Of a stretch of 64,000 nucleotides of DNA, positions 15,278 to 26,900 are shown piece by piece. The position numbers and the translations under genes were made by a program. The notes below the pieces were generated by a model that made no database searches, was not told the origin of the DNA, and saw nothing but the letters and a program-made list of their open reading frames with translations. Location of the stretch: NCBI GenBank assembly GCA_030248065.1, contig JASAMV010000742.1, positions 96,928 through 160,927 of the forward strand, written 5' to 3'. Within the stretch, counting starts at the first letter, position 1; each line of letters opens with the position of its first letter. The stretch comes from Rhynchonema sp. JSB1_4. Taxonomy: Eukaryota; Nematoda; Chromadorea; Monhysterida; Xyalidae.

Positions 15278-17281
15278 ATGATGAAATTACTTGATTACCT
15301 TGCAGTGCTCGTCGTAGTTGTTTGTGTTTCCAAATCGGTTTGTGATCAAAACTCACAATTTTCAATTTGTAAATTTCATTACGAATAGTCTAAACCAATG
15401 ATTCATTTTTATGCCAAAAACGACAGCCAACTGCGTTTATCGAAGAAAGACTTTATCGGCGGGGCACGGATCCACGCTGAGTCGAGTCGTCAAGAAATTA
15501 AGGGCCTGGAAGCCGAGCAGCAAAGTGATTTGTTTGAGGGTGACATCAACGATGAAGGATTAATGAAGGCAGCAAAGAAAGGCCGATCGAGGTTGGTTGA
15601 TATTCTCAATTCTATTGAGTCCAACGTGCTGCATCGGTATTTACAATCGCAGGTTCAAGGCCAACACTGGGTCGCCAGTTGTGATTCCCAGTCACAAATA
15701 CAATGCGAGCGTTCTCTGGCCCAGTGCACGCGTGCCATACGTCGTCGAACATTACTATCAGAAAAAAGAGTTGGGATTTTAAAATACTCAAAAGTAACTC
15801 AAAAATATCTGGAAACATATATTCACAGACGCAGAATGATGGCGAGCGCGATACTCGAGTTCGCAATGACGACTTGCGTGACATTCGTGCCGAAACAGGA
15901 CTCGGACGTGGATTATATTGCGATCAAACCGAATGCCGCACATCCGAAGAGGTGCAGCTCGAGGGTTGGAAGGGCAGGTCAGTCGGTAGAATTGGGATTT
16001 GTGTTTGTCGTCTGACTGAGCTTGAAAAAGTTTCTTTAGTTTTGTGTTTAACTGATTCTGTCTAATCATAGTTATCAGAGAATGGAGGGTTGTATTAATT
16101 GGTCGGCAACTCCTGGACTTACATGTTGCTCCCATCGTCCCATCCAAGTGGCTGTGAGACCCGTCATCAAACACTGTTTGATCAGTCATCCTTGTTGAGG
16201 GTGCACACACTGCATGGTATCAGTCGTGCAGCAACTGTAGCGAACTTTAAACGGGCTGTAATTTTCGACCATCTAGTCACACTAGCAGCATCTAGTCACA
16301 CTGGTAGATGAGACGGTTCTTTACCAGGAATGCGTGTTTGACCAATTAGCGGCCTTCCTCCGCACAGGCGGCAAGCAATCGCTGGATTTGGGCGAATCGT
16401 GTGCGCATCGAGGCACGATCATACACGAAATGCGGATCAGAAAAAAAACAACAAAAAAAGATGGGGATTTGATACGTAGGAAGGAGAAAAAAAAAAAAAA
16501 AAAAAAAAACAAAAAAAAAAAAAACGAAATGATGCACACGCTTGGCTTCTATCACGAACAGTCACGTGAGGACAGGGACAAGTACATCAAGATCAATTAT
16601 GACAACATTGACAGAAAAATGCACAGTTGGTCCATTGGTGTACTAGTTGATGCGTTTATATGCATGTATAGTTGTGGAGTGAGTTGGTTTTGGCTACCCA
16701 TTCGATCTGCTGTCACAGCCGAGCGGTGCATCAGGTCATCGTCAGTTCTCTTGCAACAGATGCCCAAAACATACGACCTGGGTTTGAGTCACCACCATGC
16801 AGTGACTGATCGTGACCAACTTGCAGACCAGTTCAAGCCGTACAGCACCCCTGTGAAGGGATCGCCTTATGATTACGGTAAGTGATTGTTTACACGTTTT
16901 TGTATCATCAAATTGTTCTCAGGACTTGACAGAACAAATTTTCCAAAATATTCTCGATTTTGTCAGGCTCAATCACGCACTACAGCGAGTACGCATTTTC
17001 AATCAACAAAAGGGAGCCGTTGAAAACGATTGAAATGTTGCAAACCCCGGCACCAGAACAGTTGGAGATCGGCGCGGCCAGGGAAATTTTTAGCTTCAAA
17101 ATGGGACAGCGACACGGTCTTTCGCAGATTGACATTGATAAAATCAATAAATTGTACCGTTGTGATGGAAAGGTGGCAGGTTAGTGGTGCACAACCACAC
17201 GATGAAGTGACAAAATGAAATCTTCTAATCATGTTTTTTGCCTATCTTTCAGGTAGAGATGCCGTCGTGCCTCGCGATTGA
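15278..17281 (+). CDS. Astacin-family (M12A) zinc metalloprotease with a disrupted catalytic motif
   Basis: Secreted zinc endopeptidase of the astacin/BMP1 family. A signal peptide is encoded at 15278-15337 (MMKLLDYLAVLVVVVCVSKS), but the first splice junction is not certain. Later exons: to 15591, 15653-15769, 15829-15977, 16368-16625, 16827-16877, 16967-17179, 17253-17281. The propeptide contains FEGD, the family's aspartate switch. The mature domain shows LWPSARVPYVVEHYY, TTCVTFVP, SCAHRGTIIHE, MHTLGFYHEQSRED and LYRCDG, with the four expected cysteines. The protein ends soon after the catalytic domain, with no EGF or CUB domains. Two defects stand out. HExxHxxGxxH is split after HEM by 33 extra lysine-rich codons. 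The Met-turn, normally SxMHY, reads SITHY. The rest of the frame is intact, so this is either a recently damaged gene or one in which the insert is removed from the RNA. Confidence 0.85.
16425..16531 (+). repeat. A-rich 99-bp insertion flanked by 8-bp direct repeats (ACGAAATG)
   Basis: ACGAAATG occurs at 16425-16432 and 16524-16531. The 99 bases 16433-16531 add exactly 33 codons between HEM and MHTLGFYHE of the astacin active site. The insert ends in a poly-A run of about 40 bases broken by one C, directly before the second repeat. This resembles the tail of a truncated retro-insertion. It lacks the CAG...CTG ends of the hAT elements elsewhere in the window. Its ends are not GT...AG. Confidence 0.75.
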
Positions 17282-17473
17282 CGGAAGAAAATGTTAAACT
17301 GTGCTCCTGGTCTTGAATAGTCCGCTTAGTCTTTGACCTTCATGTATCCAAAATCATATCTTTACTCAGGATCAGGAAATAAATCAGTCCACAATTTTCA
17401 ATAGCACCATTAAATTCGTGAAATAGATAAGCAAGATAAAATTTGCAAATGAACACCCAGCACCACAATAACA

Positions 17474-20400
17474 TCACAACTGAGCGGTACCCGACCCATT
17501 TGTGCCATATATCGTAACCACCGCAGCACCCCCGATACCAAAGTTGTGTTGCAAGGCAAGCGTGCTGTTTGGCACCTGAAAATCTTATGATTTGTAACAT
17601 TTCGATCTTTGACACACAATCAAATGTTCAATAACTTGTCGTTTGCCAGCTTCGAGTCTGAGCTGAGTAACCAGTTCGTGACATTGACCGAGCCCTGTCG
17701 CGCCGATTGGGTGTCCTTTCGACAACAGGCCGCCGGATGGATTCACGACCACCGAGTCCCCGGTCCTGCGAGGAATTTCTGGATCGTTTTTTTGTTTTTG
17801 TAAATCAGGAATTTCTTCCCAAACCTGTATACACTGCCTCCATTCTGGTTTGTGACCCATTTTCCCTTTCTATGAAAAGCGCCAGCGGTGCCCTCGGCAG
17901 TGAAACCCATTGCCTGATACATCAATAGTTCGTTGATCGAAAAACAATCGTGAACCTCGGCCACGTCGATTGACTGGGGGTTGAGACCGAGCGTGCTGGA
18001 ATACTTTTTCTGATTTTTTCTCAGTTTTGCAGCGGAAATAAGAATAGTTCAGCAGTTATCACTTATCAGTGCCACAGTTCGCTTTTCGCGTGTAAAGCTC
18101 AGGAATCAAAACGTGAACAATCAAAAGGCGAAATTCAAAGCAGAGTATGGATTTAAAAAACGAGATCACCATTCAGTTTTTGATCGGTTTCTGGTACTTT
18201 CAGAGTGTACACACAGTACATGTACATACCCACCAGTCGAGAACTGGTTTGAGTGTTAATGAGTCTAGGAGTCCGATTTTCAACTGGTTTCTGTGGTATG
18301 TTAGTTATGAACTTTGAAGTAAAAGAACTCCGTGTAGCGAATACGGAAAATCTTTATTTCTCACACCTGTAGCATTTCTGTGCGGCCGTTTTCGACATGT
18401 CATACCCACAGAGCGCCGCATAACCGTCCCTGAAACTCGAAGGCAAATCGGTGCACATGTGCTGCGTCAGAATGGGCACGGCGCGTCGTCGTTTTTCGGC
18501 TGTCAAATTGGTCAGATACGATTGGGACACGAGCAATGCACTGGCACTGCCATCAGCAGTCAGGGAGGATTGATGCACGGTGATGGGATCACAGATCATA
18601 CGATCTGAGGTGGCCTGGAAATGGAGACAGGTTGTCCTCGCAATGGGTCGATATCAGCACTCTGTGACTTTTGTCAGGTGCAGCTCGAACGCATCGAGAA
18701 CAAGGCAGTGCATGTACCATTAAACGTTTACTTGCACATTATCACCTTTTCGACGGTTGGCACCGGTCTGCCAAAGAAGCACGCATTTGGATTGGCCAGT
18801 CCGTGTTGTCGACTTTTGACAGCGATTTGTGCAAAGTCATCGAACGAACAATCATCGAGATGCGATTGTACGTATTCGCGACCAGCCAGTGCAAACATGC
18901 GGATTACTTCGGATGTCATTCGGTTGAGACCGGCTAAAATGCTGAGATGTGATGTTTCAACAGCCGATGTTTCACATGATCATTGTGAACGGAGCTCGTT
19001 GAATTTTTGGTAGGCGCAGGATTGGTCCAAATTCGAACAGGCTGTGCTCGAGCTCTTTATCATCACCCACTTATCGGCGTCAACGTCTCCCCCTTGTTGT
19101 GCAGATGTTCCAATCGCTTGAAGTGCAATTCCACCGGGTCTTCACGATCCTCAAACTTTTTCGACAGCCCGCTTTCCATTTTCTCGAATCCCACCGCCAT
19201 CACGCAATCGAAATTGCCTACATTTTCAGGACAAGTCATTTTAGTTCAACAAAAGAGAATTCTGAGAATATGTGTAACCTGATTGAATAAGATAACGCGC
19301 GAGCAGCAGCGCTGATGAAGCACTCGAACAATTGTTGTTGACGTTGAAGATCGGCACACCTAAAACATTCTGCCATCTGTGCATAACTGGATCTGAGGTT
19401 GGCGTCCTTCAAACTGTAATCGTTGCTCAATATACCCGAGCAGTGTTCGAACGGGATTCATTTTTAATCCCGGGATCGGGATCGGGATTGGGATCAAGAA
19501 ATGGTCGGGACCGGGATCGGGATCGGGATCCCGGTTTTGAAAACCCGTGATCCCGGGATCGGGATCGGGATTGACCAGATAGTCCAAAGGCAATAGTTTT
19601 CATCATTTTATGCATAAGATGCACGTTAATGTCACAGACAACCATGAAACATGTTTATCACACATGGATAAACACCCGCCGGAAACATTGATTAAAACCG
19701 ATTGAAAATCGAGAATAGCTGATGACGGATATCAAAGATCATAATTGTAGTCGACCAATGGCAAAGCCTTTGACAAAAAGACAAGCATTTCACCATTTTC
19801 TGGTTTCAACAGTATCTTTCGTCATCAAACAAATCAGCTGTACTGGAAAAGAGCTGTTCAGAAGGCACGCTCGTAAGTGGAGCGCTTAGATATTTGGAAG
19901 CTAGACGTGCCAGTCGCGGAAACTTTGTCTCATTTGTTGCCCACCATGACAACATTTCCTGGAAATTGAGTCCCTTCGTTCGATGCAACTTTGTGCCGTT
20001 TAGTTCTAGCTCGACTTGTTCGCGAGTGGTGGTGCTTGCGGTTTCATCATGCTTGGAATCAGCCGTCGAGCACCTCTTAGGGGCGAGGCCACGCAAACAC
20101 GATTGTGGGCCGCGGGTCAGCAATAATTCTATGTCCAATGACCGCCCCGCGTTTGCGTGGCCGCACTTGCGGGTCGCGCCGGTTTGCGGGTCACTTGAAA
20201 CATTTATTTAGCAATCACACACAAAAATGAACCAATCAGCGCTATGTTACGGCAGTCTGCGACGTTGGCTGGACGCGGATTGGTTAATTTTTGTGTGTTC
20301 AGCCAAACAAATGTTTCAAGTGACCCGCAAACCGCGACCCGCAAGTGCGGCATGCAAACACTCGGCGGTTGTTGGACATACAGAGTATTTTTCTGACCCG

Positions 20401-20911
20401 CTACCCGCGCCCGCGTTTGCATGGCCGCGCCCTTACAACAGCTTGGCGAACTATAATGATTGCATAATTTTTTACTTTTTGTTCTCAAAACTTAATCCCG
20501 ATCCCGCTACTTTTTTGGGCGGGATCGGGATCGGGATTGACTTTTTCAAAATGACGGGATCGGGATCGGGATCAGAAAAAGGGCCCGGGATCCCGGGATC
20601 GGGATCGGGATCCCGTTCGAACACTGTACCCGAGTGCCCCAACTCGTAGACCCCACGTTGTCCACAAGTCGGTTCCCCATAACAATAGCTGCACACAACG
20701 GCCTGTACGTTGTTGGTGTAATCAAGACCGGCATCAAGTAGCGCAGCACGACCTGTGGAACTTTGGCGAATCTTCGATATTCTTTTCGTGAATAACCAAA
20801 TGGTGGTGCACCTGACTCCCTGACCATGTCCGGATAGTCCCACGCGTAGGAGTTGGGTTTTCGAAACGGAGTCATGCCGACCCCGGCAACGTAAACGGGT
20901 TGTCGGCTCAT
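17474..20911 (-). CDS. Type-II 3-ketoacyl-CoA thiolase (SCP-x thiolase/DAF-22-like, no SCP2 domain)
   Basis: Peroxisomal-type thiolase, expected to do the last, chain-shortening step of beta-oxidation of branched or long acyl-CoAs. Exons in coding order: 20911-20812, 20752-20630, 19359-19279, 19217-19071, 18933-18746, 18614-18367, 17995-17825, 17765-17636, 17575-17474. Total 1290 bp, 429 aa. Landmarks are [30 protein letters not shown], the nucleophile loop [52 protein letters not shown] and [10 protein letters not shown]. The protein stops right after the thiolase fold, so the SCP2 domain of vertebrate SCP-x is absent, as in nematode DAF-22. The last three residues, AQL, are a poor match to a peroxisomal PTS1 signal. 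Intron 2 contains a hAT transposon whose target duplication overlaps the splice donor. Confidence 0.94.
19441..20626 (-). mobile_element. hAT transposon with decayed transposase, inserted at a thiolase exon/intron junction
   Basis: Terminal inverted repeats begin CAGTGTTCGAACGGGAT and end with the complement. Both sides carry the perfect 8-bp target duplication TACCCGAG (19433-19440 and 20627-20634). Subterminal regions are runs of the word GGGATC. Inside, on the minus strand (about 20138-19750), is the C-terminal dimerisation region typical of hAT transposases ([20 protein letters not shown], then a frameshift, then [15 protein letters not shown]). Only this fragment is left, so the copy is dead. 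A separate fold-back repeat interrupts the element. Confidence 0.93.
20090..20432. mobile_element. Fold-back (inverted-repeat) element nested in the hAT copy
   Basis: Outer arms match as GGGCGAGGCCACGCAAAC near 20091 and its near-complement near 20415-20432. An inner pair of about 55 bases (20157-20215 against 20300-20355) is also inverted and nearly identical. No coding capacity. No convincing target duplication was found. Confidence 0.65.
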
Positions 20912-21559
20912 GGTTATCTTCGGATTCTGGAACAAATATCTGCAGCAAAAATCACAAAAGTGGAACTTTTTTAGAAAATATTGGCTCACAAGCAGCAGCC
21001 ATACAGTTTGCATGCAGCAGTTTGAACTGATAGCACGGCACAGCACACCGAAACCAGAAAATGATAACGACCTGCTTTGTACGATCAAAGTTCAATACAG
21101 AAATAATACTTTTATACATTTTTGCACAAATGGTGTGCAAAAGTTTGATCTATCACGAACATGTTTATAATCACAGTGTTATGTACATACTACGAACACA
21201 TTACATTTTTTCACAAGAAGAATATGACAAGAAAGGATTTATCCTTCATTTCTCAGGGACTAGCTTTTCAAATAACTGAATTTCTACCATGCTAAAGACC
21301 CTTGTTAACGTCTATAAGAGTATTTACAGGGCAAGCGTAATGACTAAGTCGATTAATATGCACAAAAAATAGGCATTTATGTTTTTTGTTCGTTAGCGTA
21401 AATTATCGAATATAAAAACTCCTTGCCGAAAAGTATAGAGATAATAGAGATTAAAAAGTTTGTGGTTGGGATTTAAAAAATTTGTGGATATATTAAAAGC
21501 TAAAAACGCAGGATCCAAATGTTATGCCAGAATTTAGGTATACATATTGCGATCGTGAG

Positions 21560-21662
21560 ACGATACCTCATCCCGAGCGATACCTCATGTTGCGCAGTAC
21601 CTGATTCTGCGACAATACCTCATGTCCCTGTACCTCATTCTGCGACAATACCTCATGTCTCA
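21560..21662 (+). repeat. Short array of TACCTCATG-type units
   Basis: The word TACCTCAT, often followed by GTNNCTG or TTCTGCGACAA, occurs about five times in roughly 100 bases. The complementary array lies at 23735-23838. Confidence 0.75.
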
Positions 21663-22319
21663 GCGTCCCATAGTTAAGAGGGAACGAGCAGTTTCGTGCT
21701 GATTGTGTGCCGTTAGCATGGGTTGGGAAACTCAAACTTGGGTTGCACTTTTGTCTAATGGGTACGCACTCACAGCATGCAAATATGAAGCTGAAGGTTG
21801 CAGCGATTGCGAAGGATCATGTGAACTGTAAATTGTGCACTGAGGTCAAACTACCCTCCTACAAGATGAACGTCATAATTTACACGCATTCGAAACTTTA
21901 GAAGCTTGTGAGAAAACAGTACGTCGCATGCCATTGAAACCATATATCAATCGAATCCGCTCGTCAAGACGCATATGATGGTGCAAGGTAAAATGCTATT
22001 GGTTGGTTCACGTGACCACAAGACTGGTTAAGTATGCATGAAGTCCATGTGCGCATGCACCAGTGAGTGAAAAAGTAGCATAAAGCTGCACGTTTCGCAA
22101 ATGTTTCCGCATAAAACAGTTCTACACCCCTGGTGTGAACGTTTCCAAGTATTATAGAACATAACTGATTCACATTCACTTCAGAGGATAAGCTCAGTTG
22201 GTCAAGGAACTCTGTCACAATAGTTTGTTGGAGGCTGTTATTGAGACGACGATTCCATATATTTTCCACAATGTGCACAATAATTGTTCATTTTAAGGCC
22301 TGGGGCGCAGCTGGTCATT

Positions 22320-22880
22320 TAGAGACCTAGACCACTATAATTATTATCACTGTGCTACGCAAGTTAGAGCTCTCTGTTACTTACTATTGGTTGTTATCAT
22401 GCCCATTGCATGCGATTGCACGCAAGATCGCTTGCCACTTCTTGCCTGCTTAGCCACGAGCGCACTTCTCACTTGTTTTGAAGTATGAAATTAGAAATGA
22501 AATAAAGTATGTGTTTTTGATGCTAATTATTCAATAGTGATATGCCAAAACGCACGTTTTACCAAGCTAACGTATGGTATGTATAATATGTACCTAGCTG
22601 GTGTCATAGCGAGAGCACTGTACTTTTCTCACTGCCGCACACGTTAGACCGCTGTGTTGCTATTAGTTGATATCATGCACATTGGATGCGGCTGAGATCG
22701 CCATTTCTCTGTTGCCTTGCCTGCTAATGCCACTAACGCATGGTTTAGCTTAATCGGCCTGAACTAATCTCCTTTATTTAGCAATGTATACCTACTTTTA
22801 TGCATTGCGGGCAGATGAATTACTGTTGACGCAATCAAAATGTTAAAAAAACTCACGTTTACCAAGGTAAGCACCCATGT
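22320..22880 (+). repeat. Diverged tandem duplication, about 290 bp per unit
   Basis: Two successive blocks share landmarks in the same order: a segment with GTTAG..CTCTGTT..TATTGGTTG.TATCATGC.CATTG.ATGCG, then CTTGCCTGCT.A.GCCAC, then CAAAA...CACGTTTACCAAG.TAA. Many differences separate them, so the duplication is old. A third, weaker copy of the first landmark lies near 23160-23200. Confidence 0.55.
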
Positions 22881-23734
22881 TCAGAGGTACGTACTATTTC
22901 AAAGTTTCAAAAGTTTTGGAATCCAGTATTGTTTGAGTACTGCACCTGGTTTTTACTTTAGAAAAAACTGGTTTATCAACTGACGTTTGCTGTGCCATTC
23001 GATTGTAGGTATTCCAGTGTTTTTGACGAAAATGTGAATTGGTATAACTGTTTATTTTTAGCTGGAAGCGATAAAATCTTCTTGAACACATCACCTCAGG
23101 TTGTATCAATACCATGCTACATACATTATACCGTGATTCATTTGGATGCTGTACCAGTTTGCAGCTATTGTCACGCCCATCGCATGCGACAGCAACAGTT
23201 TTGTTGTCTGTCATTCCTTCCTTACTCCTAGTACGGATGCATGATCAGCTAGATACCGCCTTTTGACGCCACCTATTCAGAAAGGTATACTTTTGAAGGT
23301 CCTCTGCATTCAGTGGGGCGCCTTGTGACCACGCGCCGGTGTACTGCGCGCTTATAACGCTTATTCTATCGTGCTTTCTATCATTCATCTATGAAACACG
23401 TCACACTGCTCAACGTGCCCATGAAACATCAGTACGAACGACAGGCAAGTGTCTACTTCACGTAGCAACCGCCACTTTGCCCGCATATCAAACTTCTGAT
23501 AGACGGACACCAAGTGCCCATAAACGCACATTGCCACTTAACAAGCTCCTTATAGAGGGGCAAAAGGTGTGGTTTTTCACCGCCGGGCGCGAGCTAAACC
23601 AGCACCCCAAGTTAACTCCACATTCAGTTGCATTCGTGACGTGCAACTACGGGGCGCATGTTGCCCTTGGTTACCAAGGCAACCAGTACACTGCATGAGG
23701 GTGTACGGTATTTCACGTGAGGTCTTTTCCATAT

Positions 23735-23838
23735 GGCATGAGGTATTGTCGCAGCATGAGGTTTTTCGACTTGCGCATGAGGTACTGCGCAGCATGAGGT
23801 CTTTTCGCACATGAGGTATTGTCGCAGAATGAGGTACC
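23735..23838 (-). repeat. Inverted counterpart array of CATGAGGTA-type units
   Basis: CATGAGGT or AATGAGGT recurs about six times, several times with TTGTCGCAG or CTGCGCAG between units. This is the reverse complement of the array at 21560-21662. The two arrays face each other across about 2.1 kb. Confidence 0.75.
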
Positions 23839-23938
23839 GTCCCCGGACCCATATTGCGATGCTACTGCGTTTGGTGTTCCCTGATTTTCACCAAACACCA
23901 AATCCTCTCAATACAAACTCATTTCACAACGATAACAC

Positions 23939-26900
23939 CTACAATTTGCCCCCGTTCGGTGGCGGTGCATAAGCGGGCCATCTACAGCAGGGACAAGTCT
24001 GTTGTGCGTCAGTCAATAACCAAGAAAACACACATCGACGATGAAATTCGTGGGAACACGGCAGTTGGCTGATGAAGTGACCCACTCGAAACGAGTCCAG
24101 ACAAATGGCGCACTGCAGATGGGCAGATGGGGCTGTAGCGGAAAGATTACCGGTTAGTGCTTTGTCAGCAAGGTAAATAAAAATAGCCAAAAACACGCAC
24201 ATTCAGTTGCCGTCGATTTAGTCGGCTGCAACGATTTCTGTCTGCCACCAAGCGTGTGATGATGTGGCACAAGTCGTCTCCCATCGTAACCACATCTGGT
24301 GCACGGGTTGACACTGAGACCACGGGAGAGGGAGGATAGTCTGCAACAACAGGCCTATGACTTTTGGCAAAAAATAAAAATAAATCAAAAACGAAAAACT
24401 CGCACCTGAGGGCGCTGACTGCGCGACATCTGAAGCACAACTTTGGCGGCTGCATTTCTGAGCCGTCATTATTTGCGTGCAATAGCGCACATTCGGCCAT
24501 GTCACTTACCGTAACCTGACGAACAGGCAGATGGAACAGGTAGTCATGATTGACCGATGAGATCACCTGGGGTTGAGATTTAAATATTTCCGAATACAGA
24601 AATTTCTTTAATCTCTTGGCAACCTGATAGGACTGAATCGCCAGTTCGTCTATTAGGGCCTGCACACGCGGCGAAAATGCGGGACTTGCAGATCTGAAAA
24701 ATACAGCAATCTATACACCTTATCGTAATCAACAATGATCAGTCCACTACCGTAACCTACAGTAACCCAACAAACCGGAATGTGGGTCGTCCACCATAGA
24801 ACGCGACCGAGTATCGTGGGAATCGCAACCACTCTGACCACGGTTCGGGTTCGTCGAGTGAATTGGGCGCAAAGCGACGTCGCAGCCACAAAACGACCGT
24901 GTTGAAACCGAGGAATGCACCGACGGCCAGCACGTGCTGTTGCAGTAGCGTGTGCACAACACCTGCACAGGGAGGATCATTGTGACGGGACGATTACGAT
25001 AATCGTTGAGTTGACTAAACTTTGTGTATGGTCTGGGATCAAGACGGGCTCAAACCGTTGATTTGGACTTTCCGTGTGCCTATATGTCGGACGATAGACT
25101 CGGAAAAACTCCATTGTACAGCAACTTCCCATGTGGCAGAACAATGAGTTTGAGCAAAAAGCCAACACATGTGCATAAATAATGAGAGTCTCATAGGAAA
25201 ACAAACAACAGCCGATGGGCATGGCAACAAGAACGATAGTGCAGTCAGAGAGAAGCAGGTTTTGATACACAAGCTCAGAGAAGCTGAAATCTTTAGTTTT
25301 CGAGAACCCCCTAACGTGACTGACCAATAATGGTGCGCGCATAATCAGTGGTGACCAGCCGTGACCACACAGCCCTCCAACACGCGGTGAATGGTCGTGC
25401 CAGGAGGGGTCGATGTGCCACTGACAAGATGAACATCCAGCTGACAAGGTGCACCACGTTGTACTTGAGCAGCACCCAGAGGAAATTGGTGAACACCTGT
25501 GATGTTTCACGAAAGTAATTTTATCAAAAGACTCTTAGCACAAGAATAAACCAAAAATTTAAACCTGCAACGGACTGCCGCGAACATCGAAAATGGCCAA
25601 TATGGCCAGCGTGTTCGTCATTGCCAACGCAAACGTGAATAAGTCACTCAGGTCGGGTGCCATCGCGTGCAGATACGCACAGAACCGACGGAAATTCAAC
25701 TGAAACATCAGTGTGCTTCGTGACGCTTCAATCATATTAAGGTAAAATAATAAACCCAACCATTTCGGTGGCCCTTCTATTGCTCCCTCCATCGTCCGTT
25801 CGCACTGGTGCATACTGCATCGCACCCCTATCATTGTGTGTGATGAAGTATTGAGCACCACGCGGCCGCGCATCTGATGTTCCACCGTGAGTTGAGCTGT
25901 TTGATCTCGCTGCCAAATCGGAGATGTCGTTGGTGGGACCGAACTGGAAATATGGGTGCGATCAGTTTACATCATCATCCAACATCAGATCTAAGAGTAT
26001 GATATCAATGGGGATGATAACACAGGGGCCAGCGCAGCATGGGCACCCAGTACCTATGTACGTGAAATTTGTGAACCGGAGCACGGAGTCTTGCATTTTG
26101 CATTCTTGCTTGCCTTGCGAAAATAAAAAAACGACATAAAAACAAAGCCACGTACCTGTTGCACGACGGTATCAAACGTGTTCGGGTCAGTGACGGCGAC
26201 TCTAACCCTTCCCGAGAACCTGACACTCAAGGCTGACAACAGGAACGGGGGCAGAGTGAGGGTGGAGACCAACAGCAAACACACGTCAGCGGCACAGACA
26301 CTGGAACCAGATGACAACCAGGTGGACAGGGACGTGGGATTGGACAGACGGTGCACCGCCCCCGACATGCGTTCGTAGATCCACTGCAACCAAAAGCAGG
26401 TACATAGTAGGAATCATGTCTGCGTTGATGGGCATGATAACAGGGTGACAGGTCTCAAGCTGCCATGTACGACATGTCTAACCTTGCACAATCCCCTTCC
26501 CGTTTTTTACTCTCGCTGCGGAAAATAACCAATTTAATGTTATAGAACCTGCTGACGTGATCGATTACGTTGTCAAATCTAATATCCCTTTGCACGTACC
26601 TGAATAACATTCTGCTGTTGCAGTTGTCCGTGATACGGGTGTACCCTCACGCCACTCTTGGTTTGTTGGAATGACGCCGGCAGGGCGATGACCAGACGCG
26701 AGCTGTTCCACAAACGTTGACGGCACAGTCTGAGGGCACAAATGAAGGATTCCTTTTTTTAGTAATATCTGTGTTTCGTTAATGTTCTTGTATTCGTGCA
26801 TTCGTGGCTTTGTGTATTAAATTTCGTATGATATTTCGTAATTGGCTTTTATGGCAGAGAAAATCACAGGTGATGATCACATACAATTCTCTTTTTATCC

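Larger units (their letters stand above)
20912..23938. other. 3-kb repeat-bearing interval between thiolase and RNF103-like genes
   Basis: No exon with domain or splice support. The interval holds two inverted short-word arrays near 21.6 and 23.8 kb and a diverged tandem duplication around 22.3-22.9 kb. The thiolase promoter (minus) must lie at its left edge. Confidence 0.5.

Noticed and set aside
15398..15591. ATG at 15398 as the astacin start
   Set aside because: It would give a protein with no signal peptide. A good signal-peptide exon lies at 15278, so the ATG is probably intronic.
20042..20700. Longer open frames in the hAT copy at 19441-20626 as a functional transposase
   Set aside because: Only the C-terminal part is left, with a frameshift after the DDERYC block and an inserted fold-back element; no DDE catalytic core was seen.
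21560..23838. CRISPR-like array
   Set aside because: Units are short and imperfect, spacers are not unique or of constant length, and the genome is eukaryotic.
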